In this document: positions 51,476 to 60,977 of the stretch, piece by piece
How the letters are laid out: each line of letters begins with the position of its first letter
Position numbering within the stretch: position 1 is the stretch's first letter
DNA from: RGIG5050 sp045636065
Lineage (GTDB): Bacteria; Verrucomicrobiota; Kiritimatiellia; RFP12; UBA1067
Assembly: GCA_045636065.1 (NCBI GenBank)
Contig: JAZTWW010000047.1
Span: 53,750 to 117,749, forward strand
DNA length: 64,000 nucleotides
Reading direction: 5' to 3'
Made by a program: the position numbers and the translations under genes
Notes under the pieces: generated by a model
Told to the model about the DNA's origin: nothing
Seen by the model: the letters and a program-made list of their open reading frames with translations, nothing else
The model's database searches: none

Positions 51476-51492
51476 TTTTGGAGGTATTGGAA

Positions 51493-52230
51493 ATGAAATT
51501 CAAAGCATCTCTTTTCGCATCGCTCTTTGCGGCACCGCTTCTTGCCACTACCGTAACTAGCGCCAACACCTTCGGTATCGTCAAGGTCGATAGTGGTCGT
51601 ACCGCTACTGTCGTCGCCGTCCCTTGGGTTGCATGCGGCACCACCACCACTCCCAACGCCCCTATTAAGGTTGTTGATCTAGTGACGACCACAAATCTGA
51701 CTGTTGGTGATGTCTTGTACTACTGGGATGGCGGCAATATCAAGAGCTTCACATACGATGGAACATCTTGGGTCGCTGCCAATTCCGCAAATACATCTGA
51801 AGAATATAATGTGGGTTCAGTGGGAGATACGGATGCAACTGTAGGCCGTAATGTATCGTTGATGCTTGTCCGCCAGTCCACGTCAAATCCTTTCTATGTG
51901 TACGGACAAGTTTCTACAGACGCGACACCGACCAAGACTATTGCTGCTGGAATGAATCTCGTCTCCAGTCCTCTCGCAAAGGATCTTGTTCTGAATGGAG
52001 AGACTCCAGGGTGGTCGTTCTCAGATACTCCTGCGAATGGCGATCAGGTTATGATCCCCTTGGCTGGAGGCACTTTTAAGACTTATACCTATAACGCCTC
52101 CTATAGCCAATGGATACACAGATATTGGGATGGATCTGCTATGCAAGACGATACTAATCTGACGGTTCCTGCTGGTGAGGGTTTCTGGTATAAACACAAA
52201 GGTTCTGGCTTGACTATAACTTGGCTTTGA
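51493..52230 (+). CDS. Secreted Thr/Ser-rich protein of unknown function
   Basis: 245 residues with a signal peptide (MKFKASLFASLFAAPLLATTVTSA), followed by repeated beta-type motifs: LTVGDVLYYWDGGNIKSFTYDGTSW and GDQVMIPLAGGTFKTYTYNASYSQW share the pattern of value, then xSFTYDGTxW. This resembles surface or adhesin-like beta repeats. AT content is higher than in neighbours. Function unknown; ATG 51493 follows GGAGG. Confidence 0.62.
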   Translation: MKFKASLFASLFAAPLLATTVTSANTFGIVKVDSGRTATVVAVPWVACGTTTTPNAPIKVVDLVTTTNLTVGDVLYYWDGGNIKSFTYDGTSWVAANSANTSEEYNVGSVGDTDATVGRNVSLMLVRQSTSNPFYVYGQVSTDATPTKTIAAGMNLVSSPLAKDLVLNGETPGWSFSDTPANGDQVMIPLAGGTFKTYTYNASYSQWIHRYWDGSAMQDDTNLTVPAGEGFWYKHKGSGLTITWL

Positions 52231-52278
52231 TTTATGTAGGTTGTAAAGCCTTGATGATTTTAAAAAAAGGATATGGTT

Positions 52279-52818
52279 ATGAAAAAGGTTTGTCTTTTTG
52301 CGTTGGCGGCTACGGCATTTATTGCTGGTACGCTTAACGCCGAGGTAATGAACTGGCAAGTTGGCACCGATGTGTCTACTGGCGTTGGCACTATAAGTTA
52401 CGATAGTGTCAAGGTCACAGCTTATTATGGTACGGATGATGCAACGGTGCTGGCGCCGGTATATGATGGTGTCACAGCAACTGGGGAGACCAAGTATGAG
52501 CTTCCTTATACTGCTACAACGGCGAGCACGGTCGAATTCACCAATTGGTTGGATACTTCGGCAAGTGCATGGACTGGAAAAACATCTGACACGATGATCA
52601 ACTTTTACATCGAGCTTATTAATGGCGGAAACACGGTAGGTTGGTCTAATCAGAGTTTTTCCAAGTCAGATGTTGAGTCGTATTTTGCATCATCAGCCTC
52701 AGCAATTTCAGGTAATATCAGCCATGCCCCTTCTGGCACGGTAACCCCCGAGCCTACTAGCGGAATACTGCTTTTGATGGGAGGTGCATTGCTGGCTCTT
52801 CGCCGCAAGCGCGCTTAG
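52279..52818 (+). CDS. PEP-CTERM-type exported protein
   Basis: 179 residues with a signal peptide (KKVCLFALAATAFIAGTLNA), a Thr/Ser/Tyr-rich beta domain, and a C-terminus TPEPTSGILLLMGGALLALRRKRA: the PEP motif, a hydrophobic helix and an Arg/Lys tail that direct sorting by an exosortase. The exosortase itself is not in this window. AAAAAAAGG precedes ATG 52279; ATG 52273 is also in frame. Confidence 0.85.
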   Translation: MKKVCLFALAATAFIAGTLNAEVMNWQVGTDVSTGVGTISYDSVKVTAYYGTDDATVLAPVYDGVTATGETKYELPYTATTASTVEFTNWLDTSASAWTGKTSDTMINFYIELINGGNTVGWSNQSFSKSDVESYFASSASAISGNISHAPSGTVTPEPTSGILLLMGGALLALRRKRA

Positions 52819-52833
52819 AAAGTGGAGATGCGC

Positions 52834-55290
52834 ATGGAAGTCAATAAAGTTGATAACGACAATGCGCCTGAAATCGCCCCCGCCGAAACCATTGGTTGGG
52901 GCGATTTCATCATTGCGGCCTGCTTCGGCTTTGGCGCATTTGTTGCGATGTCCGCATTCTACTATCCGGGCATCCATCCCTCCGTCTGGCAGGACGCTGC
53001 CGTCGCCGCAGGGATAAGACCTCCTACAGGTATCGTCCATGGCCTTTGGACGTTCCTGATGAGCCTAGTCTACAATTCCACCGGCGTTGCAGGCGGAAAT
53101 GCTTCGCTTCTTTTCTTGGGGAAGCTCCTTATAGGCATTTCAGCTGGAATCGTCTACTTGATGTTCCGTGAAATGCTTAGCCTTGCAATGCGCCTAAGGC
53201 TTCAGCACGCGAAGGCAAGGCGTTTCGTCTGCATGGTTTCGGCAGCGCTCGGCACGGGCTTTTTCATTTCGGCAAATCCGGTATGGCAGCTTGGGCAGAC
53301 GTTTTCAAGCGGCACGCTCAATCTCTTTCTTGCGATCGTCGCCGTTACGCTCTACTTCCGCTTCCTTAGGCTTGGATCGCTCGTCGCCTCGTACGTGTCG
53401 ATGTTCCTTCTAGGCATCATATCGTCGCAGTCGCCGCTTGGAATCGTGGTCCTTGTATCTTGCTGGGCCGTCTACTTCAAGGCCGTAAGGACTGCCACCC
53501 CATACGAGATGCCTCTTTTGGATCCGTACGTGGCGCAGATCTCGAAGTGGCACCTGACGTTCCTCTTCCTTCTCGGGCTCCTCGCCGGAATCGCCTTGAA
53601 CGTCCTTACGTTCATAAACCTCGGCGGAATGGAGGCTGGCGGAGTGACGGCGGCCGTGCTGCCCCTTAACATCATAAGCGAATACCAGTCTCTCTTCGCG
53701 CATGGCGCGAGCGCGCTTGGATGGGCCTGCGCGATAGCGGTGGTGATAATGCCGTTTATCGTGTGCGCCGTGCTTCTTCCCAGGGCGACCGACGAGGAGG
53801 CGTTCCTTCCCTACCATGTGGGAGCGGTCTTCGTCTTGATGGGAATGCTCTCCTATGTGCAGACCGCGGGGCTGAGCGCTCTTTGGTTCTGGCTCTGGCA
53901 GGAGTCGCCCACGATGGTGTCAAGTCCGCTTCTTCTCGGATTCCTCTCGCTTATGAGCGCGGCGACGGCTATGTTCTCCATTGTCGTTATGGGCGTCGAA
54001 GGTTTCTGCCGCAACCATCAGCGTCTTGCCGCGCAGTTCTTCAGCGAGCTTCACGGCGACAGGGAAGGTGACGAGTCCGGCGCGCCGGTCGTCGTCCGCA
54101 AGGCGTTCACCAAGTCTGTAAGGTGGCTCTTCTTTATGGCGCTTCCCGTCGTTCTTACCCTGGGCGCTCTTGCCGGGCTTCCCCAGAGGAAGACGAGGCA
54201 GGTCCTTTCCATCATTAACGATGGCGTAAAGGAGACCGTAACCGAGCTTGGGGATGTCAACTACATCTTCACCGACGGCTCCATGGATGCGGCGATCGAG
54301 CTTGAAGGTGCCAAGAGAGGCAAGACTGTCTACGCCGAGAACCTTCGCGCCGACAATAGCGACATGAACATCTTCCTCCGCCAGCGCGGCCTCAAGGACG
54401 AGGAGGACAGGAAGGCTTGCGAGCAGGGTGCCGGGCAGCTTATGCGCACCTGGGTGAGGGACAGGCCCAAGCGCCTTGAAAACGCAGCCCTCCAGCTTGG
54501 CATCGAGATGTGGCGCGCGGACGGCAAGGCGCTTCCTCCGTGCTCTGGGCTTCTCTCCCGCCCCGTGGGTATGTCTGACGACGAGCTGAAGCGCGGCTGC
54601 GAAGCGGCGAAGGCGCTCGCCTCCAGGATGATCGCCTTTTACGACAGGTATGGCGACCTCTCCCGCGAAACGGGCATAAAGGTGAACGAGCTCTTCTATA
54701 CGCTCCAGTGGCGCATAGCCCGCATGGCCCGCATGAGAGCAGACCGCGAAGATCAGCGCGGCGATGCGATGAAGGCGTTCGAGGAGATATCCCTCGGTGA
54801 AAGGCTCGACCAGAAGAATCCCGTGGTGATCGAGATGCTCAAGGCGATGGAGAAGATGGAGCGCGATTCGATGCGCCAGATAACCCCGCGCCAGGGGCTT
54901 CAGATGGCTCTCCAGCGCGAGGACTTCACGATGGGCAAGGTCTATGCCTCTGCGATCCTTGACGCCGATCCGCAGGATCCGGACGCCAACTTCGCGATGG
55001 GCATGCACTTCTACTACGACGGGCAGTACTCCCGCTCTAAGCTCTACCTTGAGCGCTGCATCATCATAAGGCCGAACGAGCCCGCCTACTACAACAACAT
55101 CGCCAACATACAGCTTAAGCTCGGCCGCTACGATGACGCCTTGAGGAATGCCAAGAAGGCCCTTGAGCTCGTGCCCGACTCGATTGCCGTGCAGAACACG
55201 GTCAAGGAGATCGAGGATGCGATCGAGAAGGCCCACGATCTTCAGATGAAGCATCAGCAGGGCGAAAAGACGGATGTCATAAAGGACTAG
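52834..55290 (+). CDS. Polytopic membrane protein with C-terminal TPR repeats
   Basis: 818 residues. The first 380 contain about ten hydrophobic helices in a glycosyltransferase-C/DUF2723-like arrangement (WGDFIIAACFGFGAFVAMSAFYYPGIHPSVW; ALGTGFFISANPVWQLGQTF), then a further helix near 430, and a soluble C-terminal half with TPR-like repeats (MGMHFYYDGQYSRSKLYLERCIIIRPNEPAYYNNIANIQLKLGRYDDALRNAKKALELVPDS). It may transfer sugars or sort surface proteins, since it directly follows the PEP-CTERM gene. The catalytic acidic residues of GT-C proteins are not evident. Function unresolved. Confidence 0.7.
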   Translation: MEVNKVDNDNAPEIAPAETIGWGDFIIAACFGFGAFVAMSAFYYPGIHPSVWQDAAVAAGIRPPTGIVHGLWTFLMSLVYNSTGVAGGNASLLFLGKLLIGISAGIVYLMFREMLSLAMRLRLQHAKARRFVCMVSAALGTGFFISANPVWQLGQTFSSGTLNLFLAIVAVTLYFRFLRLGSLVASYVSMFLLGIISSQSPLGIVVLVSCWAVYFKAVRTATPYEMPLLDPYVAQISKWHLTFLFLLGLLAGIALNVLTFINLGGMEAGGVTAAVLPLNIISEYQSLFAHGASALGWACAIAVVIMPFIVCAVLLPRATDEEAFLPYHVGAVFVLMGMLSYVQTAGLSALWFWLWQESPTMVSSPLLLGFLSLMSAATAMFSIVVMGVEGFCRNHQRLAAQFFSELHGDREGDESGAPVVVRKAFTKSVRWLFFMALPVVLTLGALAGLPQRKTRQVLSIINDGVKETVTELGDVNYIFTDGSMDAAIELEGAKRGKTVYAENLRADNSDMNIFLRQRGLKDEEDRKACEQGAGQLMRTWVRDRPKRLENAALQLGIEMWRADGKALPPCSGLLSRPVGMSDDELKRGCEAAKALASRMIAFYDRYGDLSRETGIKVNELFYTLQWRIARMARMRADREDQRGDAMKAFEEISLGERLDQKNPVVIEMLKAMEKMERDSMRQITPRQGLQMALQREDFTMGKVYASAILDADPQDPDANFAMGMHFYYDGQYSRSKLYLERCIIIRPNEPAYYNNIANIQLKLGRYDDALRNAKKALELVPDSIAVQNTVKEIEDAIEKAHDLQMKHQQGEKTDVIKD

Positions 55291-55307
55291 TGCGAAGGGA
55301 CTGCGCC

Positions 55308-56144
55308 ATGAAGAACCAGCTGAACATGCTCAACCAGCTCCAGGAGCTTGTGCTTACACGCGACGAGCACCATCAGACCGGCAACGGCAGCAGGATGGAG
55401 GCTCTCGACGACAGCATAGATCAGCTCTCCGGAAAGCTGGACGCCGCCGTGAGGGAAATGTACACGAGGCTCTACAAGAAGAGCCACATCGTTGTAAGCC
55501 CCATGATCGACGGCTGCTGCGCGGTGTGCGGAATGAGACTTCCCACATCGCAGGTTCAGCAGGTCAGAATGGCGAAGACGCTCCAGACGTGTTCCAGCTG
55601 CGGCAGGATCCTCTTCAACGAGGAGGAGGACGCCCCGAGGCGCGTCGGCGAGAAGGCCGTCCGCGGCGAGCCCCGCAAGTCGGGCATCTCCCGCTTCAGC
55701 GCCGAGGAACTCTGCATAGCCGATCTCAAGTCGAAGACGCCCGCAGGCGCCATCGAGGAGCTTGCAAACCGCATGGTCGCGCACAAGTTCGTGACGAACG
55801 CCCCGCAGCTCGTCAAGCTCGCGATGGAGCGCGAGGGGATGTGCCCGACGTCCATTGGCGAGAGCATCGCCTTCCCGCATGTGAGGGGTGTAGAGGGCGG
55901 CGGGCTTACGCTCGCTCTTGGCGTCAGCAAGGACGGAATCGTCTGGGACGGCGACGGCAGCAAGGTCAATATCGTCTGCTTCAGCGTGATCCCGGTTGCG
56001 GTGAGTCCGTTCTACCTAAGGCTTATGAGCGCTCTTACGGATGCCTTCAGAAGGCCCGATACGATCAAGCTTCTCACGGACGCCCCCGACGGCCCCCAGC
56101 TCTGGAAGGCGTTCATGAAGGCGACGCGCTACAGCGTCAGGTAA
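55308..56144 (+). CDS. Coiled coil/zinc ribbon protein fused to a PTS EIIA type-2 domain
   Basis: The 278-residue protein starts with a coiled coil (about 1-60), then a zinc ribbon with two CxxC knuckles (CAVCGMRL and CSSCGRIL, about 70-105) resembling C4-type zinc ribbon proteins, and from about 130 an EIIA of the PtsN/fructose type with the phosphorylatable His in SIAFPHVRGVEGG (near 190). PtsN-type EIIA proteins regulate rather than transport. No PTS permease is near. Joining a zinc ribbon to EIIA is unusual and suggests a phosphate-responsive regulator. Confidence 0.83.
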   Translation: MKNQLNMLNQLQELVLTRDEHHQTGNGSRMEALDDSIDQLSGKLDAAVREMYTRLYKKSHIVVSPMIDGCCAVCGMRLPTSQVQQVRMAKTLQTCSSCGRILFNEEEDAPRRVGEKAVRGEPRKSGISRFSAEELCIADLKSKTPAGAIEELANRMVAHKFVTNAPQLVKLAMEREGMCPTSIGESIAFPHVRGVEGGGLTLALGVSKDGIVWDGDGSKVNIVCFSVIPVAVSPFYLRLMSALTDAFRRPDTIKLLTDAPDGPQLWKAFMKATRYSVR

Positions 56145-56169
56145 GGCATTGCGGCGAAGGGTTTGGCGG

Positions 56170-57084
56170 GTGAGTGAAGTGAAGACTATCGAAGAAGAGA
56201 TCCTTGAGCTTAAGGCGAAGAGAAACGCCGTCATCCTTGCGCATAACTACGAGCGTGGCGAAGTGCAGGATGTCGCGGACTTTACGGGCGACTCGCTTGA
56301 GCTTGCAAGGCGCGCGACGGCTGTCGATGCCGATGTGATAGTCTTCTGCGGCGTCTACTTCATGGCCGAGACTGCGGCCATCCTCAATCCCGGTCGCACC
56401 GTCCTCATCCCCGATGCGACGGCCGGCTGCCCCATGGCCGACATGGTGACTGGCGCGCAGGTCCGCGAAATGAAGGCGAAGCACCCCGGCGCAGCCGCCG
56501 TATGCTACGTTAACTCGACGGCCGAGGTGAAGGCCGAATGCGACATGTGCGTCACAAGCGGCAACGCCGAGCGCATCATGGCGACGTTCCCCAGGGACCG
56601 CGAGATAATATTCGTCCCCGACCAGCACCTCGGAAGCCATGTGGCCGGGAAGATGGGTCTTAAGTACATCCTCTGGCCCGGCTACTGCCCGACGCACGCA
56701 AGGCTTACAGCAGCCGCAATAGAGAGGGCCCGCGCGGCCCATCCGGGCGCGCCCGTGATGGTCCATCCCGAGTGCCGCAAGGAGGTTCGCGACATCGCCG
56801 ACGAGGTCCTTTCAACTGGCGGCATGTGCGCGTTCGCAAAGTCGTCGAGCGCGAAGGAGATCCTTGTCGGCACGGAGACGGGCATCCTCCACAGGCTTGA
56901 GAAGGAGAACCCCGGCAAGGCCTTCTACACGGTGGACGAGAATCTCGTCTGCCCGAACATGAAGAGGACGACGCTTGAAAAGGTGAGGGATTCGCTCCTT
57001 GAAATGAAGGAGCGCGTTACGGTCCCGGGGGATATCGCCGCAAGGGCGCGGCGCGCCATAGAGGCGATGCTTGCCGTTCCGTGA
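56170..57084 (+). CDS. nadA: Quinolinate synthase
   Basis: NadA condenses iminoaspartate with dihydroxyacetone phosphate in NAD synthesis using a 4Fe-4S cluster. 304 residues with AVILAHNYERGEVQDVADFTGDSLELAR, FCGVYFMAETA, PDATAGCPMADM, YVNSTAEVKAECDMCVTSGNA, FVPDQHLG, VMVHPECRKEV and a late Cys in DENLVCPNMKRTTL; the cluster cysteines appear intact. GTG 56170 is the likely start. nadB and nadC are not in view. Confidence 0.96.
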   Translation: MSEVKTIEEEILELKAKRNAVILAHNYERGEVQDVADFTGDSLELARRATAVDADVIVFCGVYFMAETAAILNPGRTVLIPDATAGCPMADMVTGAQVREMKAKHPGAAAVCYVNSTAEVKAECDMCVTSGNAERIMATFPRDREIIFVPDQHLGSHVAGKMGLKYILWPGYCPTHARLTAAAIERARAAHPGAPVMVHPECRKEVRDIADEVLSTGGMCAFAKSSSAKEILVGTETGILHRLEKENPGKAFYTVDENLVCPNMKRTTLEKVRDSLLEMKERVTVPGDIAARARRAIEAMLAVP

Positions 57085-57108
57085 GGCCGCCAGAGGGGTT
57101 TAGGGAAA

Positions 57109-57699
57109 GTGGCGACGATAGACCATAAGGCGCGCAAGCAGCGGATAGTACGCCAGAGCGTCGTCCTTTTCGCGAAGGTCGGCTTCAAGGACGTGACGTT
57201 CCAGATGCTCGCCGACCACTGCGGGATTTCGCGCACGGTCCTCTACCGCTACTTCAACGACAAGTGGCAGATCTTCAACGCAGCCATCCGCGAGGTGGTG
57301 GGGCGCATAGTCAGAAAGCACGCCGAGATCATGCGCTCCAAAGCTGGCGCCGCCGACCGCATCCGCCAGATATGCACGGCCGCCGCCGCAACGCTTTTCG
57401 ACAACCCGGATTTCCTCGTCATGGTGATGGAGGTCGTAACCGCCACCCAGCGCGGCGGGCGCGACCTTTCGCGCCACATAATGCGCCACACGATAGGCCT
57501 CAAGCGCATCATCCAGACTCTTATCGTCGAGGGTCGCGAGACGGGCGAGTTCCGCAAGGACGTCAATGCCGAGCTTTACACCGATCTCATCTATACGCAG
57601 TTCGAGTCGGCGCTTCTGAGGATAACCGTCTCGCGCGATGCCAGCATTACCGATACGCTCGACAGGATAGACGAGCTCCTTAAAGGGCTCAAGGCATGA
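57109..57699 (+). CDS. TetR-family transcriptional regulator
   Basis: A 196-residue protein with an N-terminal TetR helix-turn-helix (VVLFAKVGFKDVTFQMLADHCGISRTVLYRYFNDKWQIF, about 17-55) and a helical ligand domain. The start is GTG 57109 after TAGGGAAA. It lies between nadA and rlmN, overlapping rlmN by 4 nt, so its targets may be local or remote. Ligand unknown. Confidence 0.9.
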   Translation: MATIDHKARKQRIVRQSVVLFAKVGFKDVTFQMLADHCGISRTVLYRYFNDKWQIFNAAIREVVGRIVRKHAEIMRSKAGAADRIRQICTAAAATLFDNPDFLVMVMEVVTATQRGGRDLSRHIMRHTIGLKRIIQTLIVEGRETGEFRKDVNAELYTDLIYTQFESALLRITVSRDASITDTLDRIDELLKGLKA

Positions 57700-58775
57700 A
57701 GAAGGCGTGGAGCATACTCCCCGAGGAGTGGAAGGCCGAGCTTGAGGGGCGTGGCTTGAGGCCGTTCCGCGCGGAGCAGATACTCCAGACGCTCTACCGC
57801 GAGTACATAACGGACTGGGACCAGGCGACTACGCTTCCAAAGGATCTAAGGAGCACGCTTAAAGAGGAGTTCCCCATATCGATGCCGAAGATCCTCGCCA
57901 AGGACGAGGGCGGCGACGGCACGGTGAAGCTTCTTCTAGGCCTCGACGACGGCAACAGCGTCGAGACCGTCCTCATCCCGGCGCAAGGCAGGCTCACGCA
58001 GTGCATTTCAAGCCAGGTCGGCTGCGCGATGGGGTGCGCATTCTGCGCAAGCGGCTCGAGGGGGCTTGTAAGGAGCCTTGAGGCGGACGAGATCGTCGCC
58101 GAGGTGATGGCCGCGCGCGCCTTATCGAAGCCGCAGGACAAGACGGTGGGCGTTACGAACATCGTCGTCATGGGCCTTGGCGAGCCTTTCGCCAACTACG
58201 ACAATGTGATGCGCGCCTTGAAGCTTCTCAATGCCGGCAAGGGACCAAATCTCGGCGCGAGGCACATAACGCTTTCAACGTGCGGAATCGTCCCCGGCTT
58301 CGAGCGCCTCGCGTCGGAAGGGCTCCAGTTCGAGCTTTCGGTGAGCCTCCACGCCCCGAACGACGAGATCCGCAACATGCTAATGCCCGTCAACAGGCGC
58401 TGGCCAATGGCGGAGCTTCTCGAGGCCTGCCGCAGGTACACGGCGAAGACCGGGCGCGTCATAACATTCGAGTATACGCTCGTAAAGGGCATAAACGACA
58501 GCCGCGCCAACGCCGAGGAGCTTGCAAGGGTGTTGAAGCCTCTTAGAGGCTGCAAGGTGAACCTGATCCCTCTTTCGCCCGTCGACCATAGGCCGGATTT
58601 CAAGACTCCCGACGAGGATACGATGCTGCGGTTCCTTGACGTTCTTATGAAAGCCCGCATCCAGACGATGCTAAGGCGCAGCCGTGGCAAGGATGTCGCA
58701 GCCGCATGCGGCCAGCTTCGCCTCCGCGAAATGGCGGGATCGGGGGGACAGGGAGGTTCTTGCAATGCAACTTGA
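57696..58775 (+). CDS. rlmN: Dual-specificity RNA methyltransferase RlmN
   Basis: RlmN methylates C2 of A2503 in 23S rRNA and A37 of some tRNAs through radical SAM chemistry. The 359-residue protein has the family N-terminal domain (FRAEQILQTLYREYITDWDQATTLPKDLR), the cluster motif CAMGCAFCASG at about 111-121, the GEPFANYDNV motif and the catalytic-type Cys in HITLSTCGIVPG. Complete and typical. Confidence 0.95.
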   Translation: MKKAWSILPEEWKAELEGRGLRPFRAEQILQTLYREYITDWDQATTLPKDLRSTLKEEFPISMPKILAKDEGGDGTVKLLLGLDDGNSVETVLIPAQGRLTQCISSQVGCAMGCAFCASGSRGLVRSLEADEIVAEVMAARALSKPQDKTVGVTNIVVMGLGEPFANYDNVMRALKLLNAGKGPNLGARHITLSTCGIVPGFERLASEGLQFELSVSLHAPNDEIRNMLMPVNRRWPMAELLEACRRYTAKTGRVITFEYTLVKGINDSRANAEELARVLKPLRGCKVNLIPLSPVDHRPDFKTPDEDTMLRFLDVLMKARIQTMLRRSRGKDVAAACGQLRLREMAGSGGQGGSCNAT

Positions 58776-59427
58776 AAAGATAGCCGCATGGCTCGATGAA
58801 ACGCTTGATGTCGCGCGCTTCAGCGACGTCTCCAACAACGGCATCCAGATCGATTGCACACGCCGCGATGTCGAGAAGGTGGCCTTTGGCGTCGATGCGA
58901 GCGTAGATTTCCTCAGAAAGGCCGCCGCGTGGGGTGCGGCTCTCGCGGTCGTCCATCACGGCATCTCGTGGGGCGGCGGGATAAAGCGCATCCAGGGAGG
59001 CGTGTACAATGTAGTAAAGGCGGCGATGGACGCCGACATGGCCCTCTATGCCGTACATCTTCCGCTTGATGCGAACGACCCCTACGGGAACAACTTCCAG
59101 CTTGCGAAGGAGATGGGGCTCAAGGACTTGAGGCGCGCTTTCACGTACCACGGCGAGACGATCGGCCTTGTCGGCACGGCCCCGGACGGAAGGAAGATCG
59201 GCGTCTGCTCGGGCGGTGCCGGCGAGTTCGCGGAGGATGCGAAAGCGCTCGGGTGCGACGAGTACATCACAGGCGAGGCGAGCTGGGGCGACATCGTGGC
59301 CGCCGGGAACGCCGGAATGAAGATGACATTGCGCGGCCACTACGAAACCGAGACTTATGGAGTCAAGGCTCTTGCTGAGGCGATGTCCTCCGCCCTCGGC
59401 ATTGAAACGCGCTTCATCGGACGGTAG
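58765..59427 (+). CDS. Nif3/DUF34-family metal-binding protein
   Basis: 220 residues with VSNNGIQIDC, VAFGVDASVDFLRKAA, LAVVHHGISWGG (metal-binding HH), VHLPLDANDPYGNNFQLA (His and Asp) and a C-terminal TGEASWGDIVAAGNAGMKMTLRGHYETE, the conserved dimetal residues of the Nif3 fold. Annotated in places as GTP cyclohydrolase 1 type 2, but the function is not established. It overlaps rlmN by 11 nt. Confidence 0.88.
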   Translation: MQLEKIAAWLDETLDVARFSDVSNNGIQIDCTRRDVEKVAFGVDASVDFLRKAAAWGAALAVVHHGISWGGGIKRIQGGVYNVVKAAMDADMALYAVHLPLDANDPYGNNFQLAKEMGLKDLRRAFTYHGETIGLVGTAPDGRKIGVCSGGAGEFAEDAKALGCDEYITGEASWGDIVAAGNAGMKMTLRGHYETETYGVKALAEAMSSALGIETRFIGR

Positions 59428-59441
59428 GGCTCTTTCACGAA

Positions 59442-60152
59442 ATGATCGATTTCAGCATACACTGGAAGGCCGAAACGGGAAGCACCAACGCCGATGCCCT
59501 TTTGGGGGCGCATGGCGATGTGTTCGCCGCGGATTACCAGAGTGCGGGCAGGGGCAGGATCGGGCACAAATGGGTGTCGCCGCCTGGCGTAAACCTCATG
59601 TGCTCGATCGTCCTTGACGTGGAGGGGATCGATCTCCTGCGCGCATCCACTCTCCCTCTCGCGGTGGGGCTTGCCGTAAGGCGCGTTACTGGAGGGCTTC
59701 TCAAGTGGCCCAACGACATTCTCGTTGACGGACGCAAGATCGCGGGCATCCTCTGCGAGCGGCATGGCGATAGGGTAGTATGCGGCATAGGCGTAAACGT
59801 GAACGTGGAAAGCTTCCCCGGGGAGCTCGCTTTGACGGCGACGTCAATGAAGCTTCAAGGCTTTGAGACGACGCCGCGCGAAGTCCTTTCGCGCATCTTG
59901 GACGAGCTTTCCCTCGTCTACGGCGTTTGGCGCGAGGCGGGATTCGAGGGGCTTTTGGAGGAGTACGCCCGCTTTGACGCGCTCAAGGGGCGTACTGTAA
60001 AGGTGATGAAGGTCGATGGCGACACCGACCCCGTGGAAGGCGTCTCGGGCGGTGTGCAGGCCGACGGCACGCTTCTTGTCGGCGGCGAAAGCGTTTCCGC
60101 CGGCGAGGCGCATGTTCTCAAGGAGGGTTTATGGGCTGGCTTGGCGGAATAG
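59442..60152 (+). CDS. birA: Biotin-protein ligase BirA (no DNA-binding domain)
   Basis: Attaches biotin to carboxylase carrier domains. 236 residues with TGSTNADALLGAHGDVFAADYQSAGRGRIGHKWVSPPGVNL, LKWPNDILVDGRKIAGIL (active-site Lys) and GIGVNVNVE. It lacks the N-terminal helix-turn-helix of E. coli BirA, so it cannot act as the repressor. An alpha/beta hydrolase of possible BioH/BioG type lies 0.8 kb downstream. Confidence 0.93.
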   Translation: MIDFSIHWKAETGSTNADALLGAHGDVFAADYQSAGRGRIGHKWVSPPGVNLMCSIVLDVEGIDLLRASTLPLAVGLAVRRVTGGLLKWPNDILVDGRKIAGILCERHGDRVVCGIGVNVNVESFPGELALTATSMKLQGFETTPREVLSRILDELSLVYGVWREAGFEGLLEEYARFDALKGRTVKVMKVDGDTDPVEGVSGGVQADGTLLVGGESVSAGEAHVLKEGLWAGLAE

Positions 60153-60961
60153 CGGGATTTTTCATCGGCAAGGCGTTCGGCGGCTCGCTCGGCGCGCTTA
60201 TAGGCGCGATGGTGGGTTCGCATTTCGAGGACAAGGGCAAGGAGAAGGCGGCCGCCGGCGGTTGGGGGTCCCGTGGGGGCGAGACTTTCGGCCACGATAG
60301 GCAAAGCGCCGCCATAATAGGCGCGATGGCGGCCATGCTCGCCAAGCTCTCGAAGGCCGACGGGCGCGTCAGCGAGGACGAGATCGACTGCTGCGAGGGC
60401 ATATACCGCCGCTACGGGCTCGACCGCGAACAGCGCGAGTACGCCATACGCGTCTTCCGCGCGGCGAAGCTAGATTCGCATACGATCTACGACTACGCCG
60501 ACGATTTCGCCGAGTCCGTCCGCGACATCGATTCGAGGATGATGTTCTACGACATGCTCTGGGACCTTGCATGCGCAGACGGCATCGTGGATCCCGCCGA
60601 GCAGGAGATGCTTCGGGGCATATGCTCGCATCTCAGGATTCCGCAGGGTCTTTTCGCCCAGCAGGCGCGAACGAGGCTCAGGGGCTGGCGAGACGATGGC
60701 GGCAGCGGCGGCTCTTCAGGGCGCGGCGGCCGGTCCTCCAGCACCACCTCGCTTGACGAGGCATACGAGATACTTGGAGTTTCGCCGTCGGCCGGCGTCG
60801 ACGAGCTCAAGAAGGCGTACCGCGAAAAGGCGAAGAGGTTCCACCCCGACGTCTTGAGGAGCCAGGGCGCAAGCGAGGCCATCATCGAGAAGGCCAACCG
60901 CCAGATGGCGAGGATAAACGAGGCTTGGAGCGAGATCCGCAAGGCTCGCAACATCAGGTAG
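60131..60961 (+). CDS. djlA: DjlA-like co-chaperone (TerB-like and J domains)
   Basis: 276 residues: a Gly-rich membrane helix at the N-terminus (GWLGGIAGFFIGKAFGGSLGALIGAMVGS), a TerB-like helical domain (about 60-190, MLAKLSKADGRVSEDEID and DLACADGIVDPAEQEML), a Gly/Ser/Arg linker, and a C-terminal J domain with HPD (KRFHPDVLRSQG). J domains stimulate DnaK. This is the DjlA layout. An AAGGAGG site lies inside the birA end, which it overlaps by 22 nt. Confidence 0.9.
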   Translation: MGWLGGIAGFFIGKAFGGSLGALIGAMVGSHFEDKGKEKAAAGGWGSRGGETFGHDRQSAAIIGAMAAMLAKLSKADGRVSEDEIDCCEGIYRRYGLDREQREYAIRVFRAAKLDSHTIYDYADDFAESVRDIDSRMMFYDMLWDLACADGIVDPAEQEMLRGICSHLRIPQGLFAQQARTRLRGWRDDGGSGGSSGRGGRSSSTTSLDEAYEILGVSPSAGVDELKKAYREKAKRFHPDVLRSQGASEAIIEKANRQMARINEAWSEIRKARNIR

Positions 60962-60977
60962 GGGCTTTTGCCGCGAT

